Positions 13,346 through 32,158 of a DNA stretch of 64,000 bases are shown here, piece by piece. The notes under the pieces were generated by a model. That model was given only the letters and a program-made list of their open reading frames with translations, was not told the origin of the DNA and ran no database searches. The number at the start of each line of letters is the position of its first letter. Positions within the stretch are counted from its first letter, which is position 1. The position numbers and the translations under genes were made by a program. The stretch is from Panulirus ornatus (Eukaryota > Arthropoda > Malacostraca > Decapoda > Palinuridae): contig NC_092258.1 of the NCBI RefSeq assembly GCF_036320965.1, positions 2,662,501 through 2,726,500 of the forward strand, given 5' to 3'.

Positions 13346-14050
13346 GAATCACGAAAAGTCTCTCGTCCCTCCGTTTTAACAGGAGACAAACAGATGTGCT
13401 GGAGGTTATATACTGGCAATTATTGCTATAAGATATAATCATCTAGCTGGAGTGACCTTTACGTAACCCACCATCGTATCCTCCAACGTAATCTTGTGCC
13501 ATAACCTCGTGGTATTACTTAAGGAGTTCCAACCTTGTGTGTCACAGACGCTGAGATCTACCCAGAGCCACACTTTAATACATCTGTGTTCCCCATTTGC
13601 GATCGACCTCGTCAACATCACACGGAAGATCAAAACTACAGTCCACAAATTCTCTCAATTGCCCTCTGAACTAACTGGAGAACAGAGCTCTTTTCTTGTT
13701 GTTGTTGTTGTTGTTATTGTTGTTTAAGTCGTAATAACTCGAGGCAAAGATCACAGATCACATGGGTAGAGTCAAAAGTAACAACTTCGATGCGAACATC
13801 ACCAATGCCGTGTGTGGGACACATTCCGCCGGCGGACCCACATTTGCTTGTCGTAGATTTTATGATGGGATCTGATTCATTCGCGTGGCTGACCGACTCC
13901 TTCGTGGCAAGTTTATAGTGAACGAAATGACTCTCTGATGACTTACGTTACCTATGTGCGTGCGTCTGTCTGTCTATCTATATGTGCACGTATGTATGTA
14001 ATTACCGTCGTGTTCAAGGTGGTTAACGTTATGCCATTTTCTTTCCTCAG

Positions 14051-19511
<5,461 letters not shown>

Positions 19512-20002
19512 CCCCAGCGACCGAGAACCCCAGATACCCTCCTTGCTGCACGCCGGTATGACCCCCGAGCAAGGGAGTACACTCCTGGGGGTATGTTCCA
19601 GGGTCGTACCGTCCTGGCAAAGCAGACGGCTTCTTCAGAAGTTCCAAATGACTGTCATGAAGCCTGGGAAGGAGAGTGATCCTACGACGTCCTTAGTTAT
19701 ACAGACTGGTGACAGCTGAGCGTCCAGAGATGACCGACCCTTCTCCTCCCAGACTTCAGAAAAATGATCAAACAAACATTTATTTTCAGCACTTGAAAAA
19801 TGCTCTTATATAAAAGCAGTGATGGGCTGAAGAGACCGCATCAATTTCTCTTTTATTGATGGAAGTTCCAAGTGCTTCAGATTACTCCAAACAATGAATT
19901 TTCATTGTTGTTATAGATACTGGCATAAGGAACATAGTTCGTGGCTTATGCGCTGTCGACAGATTACATTCACTCATCACACCACTTCTCTTAACTATTC
20001 CT

Positions 20003-20090
20003 CAAATATACTGGATACATCTTTGCCATCTATAAACTTTAAAGGCAAATATACTGGATACATCTTTGCCATCTATAAACTTTAAAGGCA
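20003..20090. repeat. 43-bp perfect tandem duplication
   Basis: The segment starting CAAATATACTGG at 20003 repeats from 20046 with no difference seen. Confidence 0.95.
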
Positions 20091-20834
20091 TTTAGAATAC
20101 TAAAACTTTCAATCATGTCTATAATATAATAAGCATGCAAAGCTAGTGGCTAAGTCTGCACTCATTTTAACCTAACCCAACCAAATATAATCTACGAGCG
20201 TAAATAAACACTAGATGGGATAGGGGAATCAAAGTAATCCAGATTATGTAATGCTGGACATCCTATCCATTCTATCATTCATGCGAATCAATCAATACAT
20301 CATCTATAAAACATAGAAGTATGTAATAATATTACTTTCTGTTGTGTATGTCAGCATAAAGAAAAACGTGTTTATATGTAATCAACATATTCAAATAACA
20401 TCGTTATTTCTTATATACATAAGTTCTAGATTTATCTTGATGTAAAACATAAGACCGCTTTCTAATTATACCTCATTAAATAAACTGAAATTGACTAAAT
20501 CTTTCTTCCTTTCCCTAGTCTTTCCTCGGGAAACCCAACCCTAATGGTAGCTCTAGTACCTTACCTCACGTCTGAAGATGGTGGTGACGTCATTTTCGGG
20601 TGGAGCCCAGTTAGAAGATGGCCAGCAACGAAATCTGAGAAAATCATAAGCAATAATCTCTTTACTGCTCTGTCCAGTTTATGGTAATTCGTGAAAAAAT
20701 AAATCTTGTCAGTTGTGAAAACGTGACTAAAATATGTTGTCAAATTGTTCCTTAAAGTTTCATTCTTTTCAAATACTTCTTAAACTGCAATCAAACATTT
20801 ACATAGACAAATAGTATCATGTTATACCATTCAA

Positions 20835-20990
20835 CTCCCAGGCCTCCTATTATGGAACTGCTACAGCTACAAGGCTGCACTCCGCTCAGGAGCAGAGAAA
20901 TGGACTCCTTTAGTGCGAGAAGACCCTTGAAAAGACTGTACTCCTTTCTCTCCACAGACGATATACAACCTTGCTAAAGATGACTTCTCG
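20835..20990. repeat. Interspersed repeat of unknown class, copy A
   Basis: Words such as GACTCCTTTAG, TGTACTCCTTT and ACAACCTTGC/GCAACCTTAC occur in the same order at 59110-59260. This shows a dispersed family of at least 150 bases. I cannot assign it to a class. Confidence 0.65.
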
Positions 20991-21005
20991 CTCCCGATGA
21001 GATCC

Positions 21006-21135
<130 letters not shown>

Positions 21136-22360
21136 ACTAGCAACATAAATACTAGAAGGGTTGTTGGAAAGGTATTATCTTACAGTTAATGTTGACATGT
21201 TGGAGCATGTTGATACGCTTTATCGATCAAATACAATCAAGTTGAGCGTAATTCTAAATCACAAAACGTAACCTATTTCATGCAAACTTTCTTTAAAATG
21301 AGGCACAAAGCATAACAATCTCCAGAGACTGGTAATTGCCACGATTTGAAATAATGTGATAAACATCAGATTTTCAGCTTGGACGCAAACAAGTTAAACT
21401 ATTGAAGAAAATCACCTAAATATTGAGTTCTCTGTTGTTATAGTAAATATGAAATAACACCGTGATTCACTCGGCTAATTCATCCTCACGTAGTTTTGTG
21501 TTTGTTCCGTATTCAGCAGAGCATATACTTCTTATAATAAACAATATAACAATATTACAAAAGAAGTGAGCACTGTAATCAAACCTGGACAACGAGCGAT
21601 ATTCCATCGTGCAACCAAACGTCATCCACGGAGGACAACACGCAAGGAATTATGGGTAACTACAAACAAAAGAACCTCACGCTGCGTGTGTTTCATCACT
21701 TCGTAAAGACAGTAATCAATGCAATCAAATCTTTATCAATTCTACGTTTTTATTTAGAGAATAGCAATATAAATGATAAATCAAGGAATATATATTATTA
21801 CATTGTCCTCAAATCCCGCATCCCGAAACTTTGCCGCCCACTTTGCAGAGTTTATTCATAGCAGTAAAATGTGTAATAAGGAAAGCACAGCTTTTAAACT
21901 TAGCTTTTCTGCAGATATTTATAAATTTTCTGGATCAGAATAATTTGTTTTCGGTGAATACCGAATACAAGAGTTTCAACAAAGTTTTCAATAGGTATCC
22001 GTTTTCTTTACAATCTAATGTATAATAGAAAATGTAATAGTTTGAGATGCTATGCTAGTAGTTTAAGGCCGTAGTAGAAGCAGTTTTTTTTAGAAGTAGC
22101 AGTAGTAGTAGCAGTGGTAGAAGTTGTTGTTGTACTATTGTTTATTATGTAATTATGAAATGCATTAAGTAGCAGCCGTGTGCAAGGATTTAGCTATGTA
22201 TATCGCTATGTATGTTTATTATATTTCATTGAAGTACTTTGTTTCATTTACTAGCAACACTTTTATGATGATAAGCTCTTTTGTTGAACTATTCATCTTA
22301 TGTTTTTGTGTACCCAAGAGCCTTAAAAACTGAACGTACTTTATTAAGTTAGTCATAATG

Positions 22361-22513
<153 letters not shown>

Positions 22514-22680
22514 GAGAAAAAAATTAAGTCAGAAGAACATACAAAAACATGCTAGAGAGGGAATGAAAGCATTTGGTAAGGAAAAAAGATTTACTGTAAA
22601 GTTTTCCTCGAAACTTGAGAACAAGGAGCCAGTACACCAGCACTCAGCTAACTCCAGACATGGTCTACAGTCACACAGCA

Positions 22681-22797
22681 GCCGAGCTGTGGTCACAACA
22701 GCCGAGCTGTGGTCACAGCAGCCGAGCTGTGGCCACAACAGCCGAGCTGTGGTCACAACAGCCGAGCTGTGGTCACAACAGCCGAGCTGTGGTCACG
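22681..22797. repeat. 20-bp tandem repeat in the lectin 3' flank
   Basis: Six units of exactly 20 bases (GCCGAGCTGTGGTCACAACA) start at 22681 with few differences. The array ends 12 bases from the stop codon of the minus-strand lectin, so it probably lies in that gene's 3' untranslated region. Each unit contains TGTGGT, the core bound by Runt/RUNX proteins, and a small CAGC/GCTG hairpin. Confidence 0.85.
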
Positions 22798-22808
22798 TGT
22801 CTCTCCTC

Positions 22809-23178
22809 CTAACTGCGTGAGGCGCTAGTAGCCCGACACAGGCAGCGGCTGTGGTGTTCAAAAATGCCCATTGAACAGTGGAAGTATTGGCGGCCGTAGG
22901 AGTTCTCCCCAGTGTCGAGCGTGACGTCACTCAGGAAGACAGCGGTGCCCATGTCGTGTGGGTGACCAACGAGCCACATGTTGGTCTGCAGGGACACGCT
23001 CCTCCCGTCCACCGTCTGCCATTCCTCGCCCACTTTCTCGACTCCGATCCACATGTAAGGGTCAGGGTCGTAGGTAGCGCCTGGAAGGGAAGCCATCTTA
23101 GTGTGACTGGTGCTGCTGGCATGATGACGTAACAGGTATAGTACAGGAGGGGAAACGTCACTGGTTATGTGAAATAGT

Positions 23179-23227
<49 letters not shown>

Positions 23228-24149
23228 GACTAGCAGTCTTGCAAGTGTTAAACACAGACATGTTTAGTGACGTGTTGAATGTCGTGTTAATGTTGATGTT
23301 TAGCGTTAATCCAGTAACTCATTTATGTTAAAAATCAGAGACACAAGATAAATGATTCTATCCCGTTAGCACATGAATGCCCTTCGTGGCGCTGATGCCT
23401 CTGTGTTATAACTTGAGGCCGATTATTTACTGAATGAAGTAACAAAAGCGATTATGAGAATTAATACAGTAAATACAAACGATAGAAATGATTATTCCTG
23501 TAAAACTTTCAACGCAAATACATCGTAAACCAAAGTCTGAGCTCCGAACTCTGTCGAAATCGTACCTCAGAGAAGTGTTTGACCTGGAGGTGGTAACGTC
23601 AGTGCGATGACCATTATATAAACCTGTGAGGACTCACCGATCACCAGCCAAGCCGTCGAGAACGCCTCGAGCTGTTCAGCATCGTCGAAGGTGGCGAGGT
23701 CGACGTGGAACTCGGAGGTGGAGAGATCCTGACAGAGTTTGCGGCAGTCATCCCAGGTCAGGTCGACTCCTTGCTGGTCGATGACCCCGAAACATCCTCC
23801 GCCAGCCTCGAAGAATCCTGTTGGGCACTGAGCAGCTGTGGAGGAGACCAGAACAATGTTATCTTTACTGAGGCATTACGTTTCTTTTGGGATTTGATAG
23901 TGCCTCACATCTTGACAGTGCCTCACATCTTGACAGTGCCTCACATCTTGACAGTTCCTCACATCTGATCTCTAAATGGCAAGTAATCCTCTGCAAATGT
24001 CGATATAATCATCTACCTTAGTGTAAAAGACTCAGAATTTTTTGTCCAGTATTTTGTCTACACGATATCTCAGTAACCTGGAGTGTATAATGCCACTCAC
24101 CCACGGAGGCCACGACTGTAGCGAGGACCAACCTTGCCAGGAGGGACAT
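22809..24149 (-). CDS. Secreted C-type lectin-like protein, 172 residues
   Basis: Exons on the minus strand: 24149-24101, 23835-23638 and 23080-22809 (TAG at 22809-22811). Both introns are phase 1 and GT-AG. Residues 1-17 (MSLLARLVLATVVASVA) are a signal peptide. A single C-type lectin fold follows, starting CPTGFF with a close second Cys, then WDDCRKLC, a hydrophobic core WIGVEKV and a C-terminal segment ending CLCRAT. In this family the EPN or QPD triplet in the long loop selects sugar and binds calcium. Here that place reads GHPHDMG, so ordinary calcium-dependent sugar binding is doubtful. Such proteins in crustaceans act in recognition and immunity, but no target can be named. It pairs head to head with a similar lectin at 27157. 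The ATG was chosen as the only start giving a signal peptide in phase. Confidence 0.9.
23182..23225. repeat. (CA)n microsatellite in a lectin intron
   Basis: About 22 CA units in the second intron of the minus-strand lectin. On the minus strand a frame runs from it into exon 3, but that is intron sequence. Confidence 0.95.
23900..23967. repeat. 18-bp tandem repeat in a lectin intron
   Basis: Four units of TGCCTCACATCTTGACAG, the last with one change, in the first intron of the minus-strand lectin. Confidence 0.9.
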
Positions 24150-24184
24150 CTTGTCTGTGTGGAGATCACGACGACGTCGCACAT

Positions 24185-24190
24185 CTTATA
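24185..24190 (-). promoter_or_regulatory. Possible TATA box of the minus-strand lectin
   Basis: TATAAG reads on the minus strand about 36 bases before the start codon. That would give a transcription start close to the ATG and a very short leader. It is only a motif match. Confidence 0.4.
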
Positions 24191-26453
24191 CCTCAGCGAG
24201 GTGGCCATGAAGGGTCGGGAGTGCGAAGAAAATCAACGGCGGGACAATATTGCACATATCGATACTGAGGGAAGTATGTAATGAGGATTCTGATTGGCCA
24301 ATAGAGCTAGCTAGTCTTGCTGGCGATAGTGATTACCATTGATTACTGTGATACACGTGACAACATGGTGCCCTCAGGTTTAGGGTTCCCAGCGACGACA
24401 GTCGAGGTCATACATGCATCTGAAAGGGGAAGTTCTTATCTATTCTTGGTCTGACTTTAGCCTCCAGCTGCAGTCTTTTATAGCAAGCTACGTGGCACAT
24501 CTCACGTCCACCGAATCAATCTACAAGTACCACATCCCCTGACGTCAGACATCAGTATCAAGAAGTTACGAATCTTGCTCAGGATTCCCCTAATGTCACA
24601 CGAAGTACGCCGAGCATTTTCTTTTAAGACTTTATTCTTGCGGTGGTTGCATATCGAGACCTTAGAACTCCTCTATGTTTCTCTTCTTCCTCCTCAATCC
24701 TCCTACTTCGGTGTCTTTTACCACATGACACTCCATGGTAACCACAGCTTCTGACCAAGTGTCTGTAGAGAAAAGGTTCAGGCATTGATCTGTTCCTCCC
24801 AGTCCCTTCTCTCATTATAGGTTCAATGATCTCTCGAAATTTGTCCTCTTCTTCTTCCTCCTCCTCTTTCACCTATTCCGTTTCTTCCTCTTTCTTGAAC
24901 TCGCATTTGGCACCTGTATATTTTTTCTATGTCCTCCACAATTGGCTCTTCTACAAAATTCATAAATCCTTTCGCTTTCGTAAATCCTTACTCTGATATA
25001 AGACGACACTAAACCAGAATACATGTATAAAGTAATTATCCAATGGCTATAACTCAGTATCTGCAGCAATATAAGAAGGTTTGGCTGAAATTATCTCTGT
25101 GGATTCCGATAACAACTTAAATCAATTTTCTACACGTAAGTTGTACTCTGAATTTGGATTTTGGAATAAAGACCATAAGGGCTCACGACTGATATTTGAC
25201 GAGTCATTATTAATAAGTATTAACAACTTCATACAACACTATCGCAGGATGACGGTGACGGGCCGGAAGGCTTAACTTTCATCCAACTATAAAACTTGTG
25301 TTTGTTTGTGTTGATCTGACGAAACATTTGGTCGGTACGGTGGGACTCCCACACTGGAGATCTCAGAAGCAAAGGTATTGGTGGACGTTCTTCAGGTCTG
25401 TGACTGTGGGAAGCTGTGTGTGTGTGCGCGTGTGTGTGTGTGCATGTGTATGACAGTATGTGTATGTTTGTGAGTGCCGTGTGCAAAGGCTAGAATGAGG
25501 CGCCTGACGACAGTGGGTCGCGGTACATCAGCAACCCCCATATCCTGGCCTACTCCCACGCCCCCACACTGTCACCTTCCACGACCTCCGCTTCCACCAC
25601 CCACCCACCGCCTCCACTCTCATTTAATTTACCCCTAAGACAAGGTTGGTGTATGACCATAATACACCCGTTCATCACGTGGCATGAGAGCGTTCTAACA
25701 TTCGAAGCTGTTTCGACATCATTTGCCACAAGATGTCTCACACACGGTCCCTGAAAAGACTTACTTCCAGACGAAACCATAACAAAGGTGGTCCTCCAGC
25801 AGGAGTGTCAGGAAGTCTGACCTACTTCGTCTGATTGACTTACACTAGATAACTTCTCAATAACTCTAGACTCAGGGCAGCACACGAGAGCTTGTGGCTG
25901 GCGGGCCTTAATATGGAAAGCCTCTGAATTCGACTGTTTTCAGAAGTTTTCACTCTGTCTTTACCAGATCGTAAGTTCTGCGTATAAGAATCTATCTACA
26001 AAAGGTGTTCTTAAAACACGACCAACGCCCCGTGTGCCCCATTATTTGGTTCTATTTTTATTCTTTCCGGACTTTCAACTGAATGATAAACCCGGTACAG
26101 TGATAGTGTGGCCTCGGCTCGGAAGTCTTGTCAACACGTTCCCTTTCCATAAGCACTACGTATAGTAGCGACGGTCAGCGAGCCAGCCTGGCGAACGCCC
26201 TGGGGAACAGTACCACCTGACGCAGTAATCAGTGACGAGGAACGACCAGGATGTGGAAAACACTCCACTGAAGTAGCAGGAGACCTTGTGACGGACAGAC
26301 ACGTAGGCGGACGGACATGATACAGGGATATGAACATGACGTTAAAAGCTCTGACGTGGGTCGAACGGGAGAGGAACCTGGTAAAGGACCTTGGGGATGC
26401 GAGAGCTGTAGGTCCAGGAGGATATATGCAAGGGTCCTGAAACCCACCACACG

Positions 26454-26494
<41 letters not shown>

Positions 26495-27156
26495 GTTATT
26501 TTTCCAACCAAAAAGCGTTGCCAGACAGCTGACGACTCGACCAGGCCAGGAGAGATAAAGGTTGTCAGATGAGCCCTCTCTCCCCCCACCTCAGACAGTG
26601 AGAACCAACCCATCTGGGGAGCCAATCAGGGGTCAGGCTTATGAACCTGCGTCAGGCAACACCTCCAGTAAGGTGAACGCCAATAAGATGACAGTATGCT
26701 TTTAACTCTCGATTCTGAATGGTTCTAAGTTCAGTAGATGTTATAACTGTATCATTATCGACCATCGCATCTGCTACGGTGTTTGCTTTGAAATTCTTTC
26801 TGTTACTTTAATGATAATGTGATTATAGAATTTGTCTCAATTACAATCATGTACACTTTGAAACACATGTATTCATACGCCATTTGTCTTTAAATGGTCA
26901 TTAAATTCTTTCATACTTCATTACATTCACTGTGTATCTATATTGTCAGTAACTTCAAAGCAAACTTAGAAATGGAGAATCGTATCATTACGTTACATAT
27001 ATTCAGATCCTCAGATGAATCAAGACCTATGCCTCACGTAGAATCAGAGAGTCCTAACCGATTTGAACTGCCCTGTGAAAAGACAGTTGTTGGATACCGC
27101 AACTGATACAATCATCATGTTCTACCCAGCCAGCCCCTCACAGGTCAGTTCTCATC
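24190..27156. other. Intergenic region between the divergent lectins
   Basis: About 3 kb separating the two lectin start codons. It includes a (GA)n tract at 26456-26490 and a GT-rich stretch near 25418-25470. I see no gene. The promoters of both lectins must lie here. Upstream of the plus-strand start codon I find no TATA box, only a TCAGT initiator-like word near 27145. Confidence 0.6.
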
Positions 27157-28101
27157 ATGTGGACCTCGTCTCCAGTCGTGTTCCTCCTCCCTCTGCTCCT
27201 CGTGGCCGTACGTGCCGGTAAGAGAACATTGGGAAGGGAATAAATTACGTCAGGCCTATAGAGGCAGGAAGCAGGGGCGAGTCTGGCAGACAAGCAAGCC
27301 AAGACTATAGGGGCACGTCAGACTTATAAGGATACTGGTGTGTGCATTTGTGTTTTTGTGTGTGTTCACCTATTTGTAATGTACGTGTGGAGAGGGAGCT
27401 TTAAACTCAAGGGACCCCATTTCTCACTATAAACCTTTCAAAAGTGTTGGTCTTTTCATAGTCGCACATCCACTACGATATTCTTCACGCCGACAGGAGC
27501 TGAGTGCCCTACGGGATTCTTCAGTGCCCTGGACGGATGTTTCCTGGTGGGCGAACAGGAGGGAGGAGGCCCCACAAACCTTGGATGGCAGGCAGCCAGG
27601 GACAGGTGTACCGCCCTCTTCCGAGGGGGGTGGACCATCGACCTCGCCACCTTCGACTCCGTCGCCCAGCTTGAGTCTGTCTCCCAGAGCTGGGCTGTGA
27701 TCGGTAAGCCTCCTGTAGTTAGAGGGTATTCACTTTCTGGGATGTGGCTATAAGTATCATGATTGTAAGTGAGACGAGTAAAAGTATGGGACGACTCATG
27801 AGGTTCTAATGTCGTCTTCAATGGTCGTACAGTTTACCTCATGGGGATTAAGTGCTACGATAGCACGACTGAGGTGTCATGATATTGTGTCTAGGATGAT
27901 ACAGTCTTCCTGCTGGGCACAAGCATAACTTCGTCTTAGCATTACGGTATGGATTACAGTCAGGCACTTGGATATCACACACGTGATTACAGCTGATTAC
28001 AATACCATTATATTACATCTGTAAACCTTAAGGCTCTTTAGAGTGTGTCCTCGGCTCTGAAATGGGTTCTACGTCCCTCCTGTTTTGCAGTTATGGAATT
28101 C

Positions 28102-28149
<48 letters not shown>

Positions 28150-28546
28150 GGTAGTCTGGGATGATGGAAAGGCACGTGTGGCTTTGATGTGTCAGTCGTT
28201 ATAAAATAAGAAAAGTATCTGAAAAGAAAAAGAAAAATCCATCTTGTCATAGAACTCTTTTGTAGGTGGGTCGTTTGATTACGAGTACCCATACATGTGG
28301 GTCGGCATCCACAAGGTGGGCGACCAGTTCCTGGGTGTGGATGGCAAGTCTGTGTCCTCCTCCTCCTACATATGGCAAGTGGCTCACCCTCGACTGGAGA
28401 ACCAGTTCGTCTACCTGGACGACGTCACCCTCTCCACTGGTCAAAATTCCTTCGGCCGACTGTACGCCGTCAGCTCCCCAAGTACTGTGGTCCGCAGGTA
28501 CATGTGTCGGGCTACGTCCAGCCCTGCCCCTGCCTCCAACTCGTAA
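27157..28546 (+). CDS. Secreted C-type lectin-like protein, 182 residues
   Basis: Exons 27157-27217, 27497-27703 and 28266-28546; both introns phase 1 and GT-AG. Residues 1-21 (MWTSSPVVFLLPLLLVAVRAG) are a signal peptide. The lectin fold starts AECPTGFF, has ARDRC, and continues in exon 3 with YMWVGIHKVGDQF and a LDDVTLSTGQNSFGR segment close to the one in the neighbouring minus-strand lectin. The calcium/sugar loop reads AHPRLEN instead of EPN or QPD. The third conserved Cys of the fold is also missing: the position equal to FHC in the neighbour reads YAV. MCRAT near the end keeps the last one. The two lectins thus arose by duplication and this one has drifted further. It is probably extracellular, with unknown ligand. 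A polyadenylation signal lies at 28691. Confidence 0.9.
28107..28144. repeat. (GT)n microsatellite in a lectin intron
   Basis: About 19 GT units in the second intron of the plus-strand lectin. Confidence 0.95.
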
Positions 28547-28690
28547 TGTACAGGTCACTCCTCAAAGCAGAAGCTAAACTTTACTGACCTCTCAATAATG
28601 ATCACGACTTTAATGGACTTTATAAAACAGATAGACGTCAATTTCATTTGAAATGATTGCCATTATAAAGTAGTTCTATGTAACTACAAT

Positions 28691-28696
28691 AATAAA
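28691..28696 (+). terminator. Polyadenylation signal AATAAA of the plus-strand lectin
   Basis: A consensus hexamer 145 bases after the stop codon, a usual distance for an insect or crustacean 3' untranslated region. Confidence 0.7.
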
Positions 28697-29781
28697 GAAG
28701 AAACTCTGTGGCTTTTTTTTTCTAATTATATATAAACTGATCTTTCACGAGCTACGTACGTATCTGGTAATGAAGAGAACCACAGAAGCAAAATTTATTG
28801 TGATTATCATTACTGACACAACTGCTGAACAAGCTTCCTGCACAACCTGTACAGTTCTGCTTATCTGAGAGTATCACAGACTCTAGTTGGCTGATCTGGG
28901 TCTCCCGAGATGAATGCCATCACCTCTGGAGTGCTACTCTGGGTCATCCTGGACGACGAAACTTTCCTCCAGTTGAATAAAACTGTCTGAATGAAAGACT
29001 TTGTTTACCTTCCAGCCAATCCAAAAATATAATAGACTATTTTTCCCTCTAGGATGATGATGTTGCGAGAGGAAAAAATGGAAACAGAAATTACTGAGGA
29101 GTTAAAAAGATAGACACATCATCATTTAGCATGACAACTCTTACATTTTAATAAAAGGCAAGACTTACTGATGTATGTGACTACACATTTACTCAATATA
29201 AATGTGTTCACTGTGTTGAGCCGTTATGTGCATTATCCCTTAGTGTAGTTATCAAATTGATAGATAGGATCATCATTGTAAATACCATTAACAAACTTTC
29301 CTTTTTACTACTGTAACAAAGGCATCTTTACTTTCATGATGTGGATACACAGCATTTTTATTCTCGTGACGTAAATAATCAGGTTCTTTACGATGACCTC
29401 ACAGGATCACCCAGCAGGAGTGGCTGGCATGAAGAGGATCACACAGCAACTCTTCTCACTCTCGCTGAAATCTGACTTACATACAGTTTATAACGTGATT
29501 CTCTATATCTCTTCAAACAAAACTCTTAATTCCAATTCAGTGAGGATCAAGGGCACATCATTGAGGATCGAAGGAAACATCATTGTCTTCTGACCAACAG
29601 ATTATTCGCATCAAACCCGTTCTCTGTGTTGTTCATAACTTTCCATCATGTTGAGGAGAAAAATCTACCATAAGAACTGTCGTAAACTGTTTGCAAGTAT
29701 TTATTGGATACAAATTTTGTTACTGAAATACTTTTGTTATTCTGTATCTACCATCCGTTTTACCAACCATGATGTGACCAT

Positions 29782-29787
29782 TTTATT
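29782..29787 (-). terminator. Possible polyadenylation signal of the receptor gene
   Basis: AATAAA on the minus strand about 260 bases after the receptor stop codon. No nearer consensus hexamer was noticed. Confidence 0.45.
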
Positions 29788-30043
29788 AACTAATGTTAGT
29801 CAAGATACAACGAAAACATTCATAACCATGTATGATGATAGGTTCATGTTGTTGAATACATGATTCCCTCATCACTCGTCACTGGGTGGTGATGTTCCCT
29901 CAGTCACTCGTCACGGGGAGATGTGAGGTGTTAGTTACAAGAGTCTGTAGTTACAGATTTTGTGAGTCATTTGTCCTCTGTCACTACCAGGAAAGTTTGA
30001 CATCTCATGTCACAAGCTAGACTCAGTCTGCCAGCATGAGTCC

Positions 30044-30934
30044 CTAGGCGTTGCTCCTCTCCTCAGTGCCGGAATGAGTGTCCTTCACCCCACGGCGGAC
30101 GGGACTCGCCAAAGCCTCCACCAGAAACGTAACCACAGACACCAGCCAGCCAGAACCCAGGACCAGCCACGCCCCCTGCAGAGTTGGCAAGTGACATGAT
30201 CTTGCGAGGAACTAAGGTTTCAGAGTGACTTTGTAATGGTTAATGTGTCGAAGATGAGTCAGACTTTGAGTGAATCAGTTTCTTAATGCAGTTCAAATTT
30301 TTAGTAACTCACACTTTGTAGATGACTCAGATTTTGAGTAACTCAAACACTGCAAGTAATACAGGATTTCAGTAACACAAACTATGTAAATGATTAATAA
30401 TTTAAGGAACTTAAACTTTGTAAATGATTCAGATTTTAACAGAAATTACTAATGACTCAAAGTTTATGAATGACTCAGATTTATTTCAGTTGAGTCATTA
30501 TGAGAGACGGAAACTATACTTGTGAGTATACACATTTCAAACTAACTTCTTAAACTTTTCTCACAAACTCGATACTTTGTGAATGACTCACAAGCACCAT
30601 ACTTACATCATCATACAATGCAGCTCACACTCAGTGAGTTGTTATTACCTGTAGGTTATCTATGGTCAGGGTGACACTCCTGTTTCCCTCTCCCTCCTCA
30701 GAGCCTCGCCTCCTGCTGTTAAATAGGATGTCACTAAACCACTTCCGAACCTGTAGGTAGGTAAGTAGGTAGGGTGAGAGGTAACATGACCTGCAGGATG
30801 ATAGGGAGGGTAATATACCTCCGTGGGGAATGGTAAGGTGAGAAAGATGATAAGATAATACATTTTCAAAGGAAGAATAGAAATGGAACATCTTAAGGCT
30901 AATAATGATACCAAAAGTAATAACAATGATAAAG

Positions 30935-30992
<58 letters not shown>

Positions 30993-32120
30993 TAATAATA
31001 ATAATAATATTAATGATAATAATAAAAATGATATAATAATGATGATAGTAATAATAATAACAATGATAATGATGATACGAAAAAGAACACAGTGTGATGA
31101 TACCAGCTCGTCAGCCATCGTTGGCTTTAAAGGCATGCTCACTGAGCACTAGTAAACAGATCTTATGATCCTATATCATCAGCAGCTGCCAGTCTACACG
31201 AGATGATGATCATCATGAGGTAGGGATCTCACCAGCCCGGCCTCCACGACCCTGGTGACGACCTTGTCGAAGTTCGGTTTGTAGGGCGCCTTCTTCGGCA
31301 TGGCCATTCCAATCCTGAAGAGATGACGAGGCACTGGGATGAGACAGACGTCTTAGTAGTAGGTCATGTTATGTATACATACGTCCAGGTATAATCCGAT
31401 ACCATAAAACAATATTTTTTGGCTTCTAGAACTAAAGAATATATCGCGTCGTGTTCAGGGAGTTGAGGTGAATTATTCCCGGCCTCTTGAAGAGAGATCG
31501 TTGTTCATGTGTTGTGCGAAGGTACACAGTCAGAATGCCTGCCACAATATTCTAAAATGAAAATGGTATTTGGATGTGAACAGACGTACTTGACTCACAT
31601 CATGGGTCTTTTTGGTCCTCTTAAACCAGAGTGGTAATAGGTAGACTGATTCGTCCAATTATTCTTACTATATTACGATGGATAAAGTCTATCTTAAAAC
31701 GGAGGAAAGTTGTAGGATAGATTAATTATCTAGTATGTAAGAACTTGACCTGGAGAGCTGGCATTCATGACCTGGTCGAGGAATAGCACCCATAACAACC
31801 TGGTCGACAGAGAGATGGCCCTCGCGACCTGGTCTAGTGGTGGTGGTAGTGGTGGTTGTGGTGGTCCTCACCTGAAGGGCAGGAAGCACTCTCGCATCAC
31901 ATGGAGGGTCTCCTCCCCGTGTCTGTTGGTGTAGTTGGTGGCGATCATGTACTCCAGGAACTGACGGTTCTCCATCATGGCGTACCTGGTGTGTGGAAGT
32001 ACCAGTAGGTATCAGTCACTTGTTATCTCATGTTCTGCAGGTATCTGCTGGTTGTTCTCTACTGTTCTGTGGAGTCCTAGTAGGTCTCTACAAGTTGTTC
32101 TCTCGTGTTCTCGTAACCTT

Positions 32121-32158
<38 letters not shown>

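Larger units (their letters stand above)
28547..30043. other. Intergenic region between convergent genes
   Basis: 1.5 kb between the 3' ends of the plus-strand lectin and the minus-strand receptor gene. It contains the probable 3' untranslated regions and no other gene that I can support. Confidence 0.6.

Noticed and set aside
22878..23132. Plus-strand and other minus-strand frames over lectin exon 3
   Set aside because: Shadow frames; the lectin signature is in the spliced minus-strand frame.
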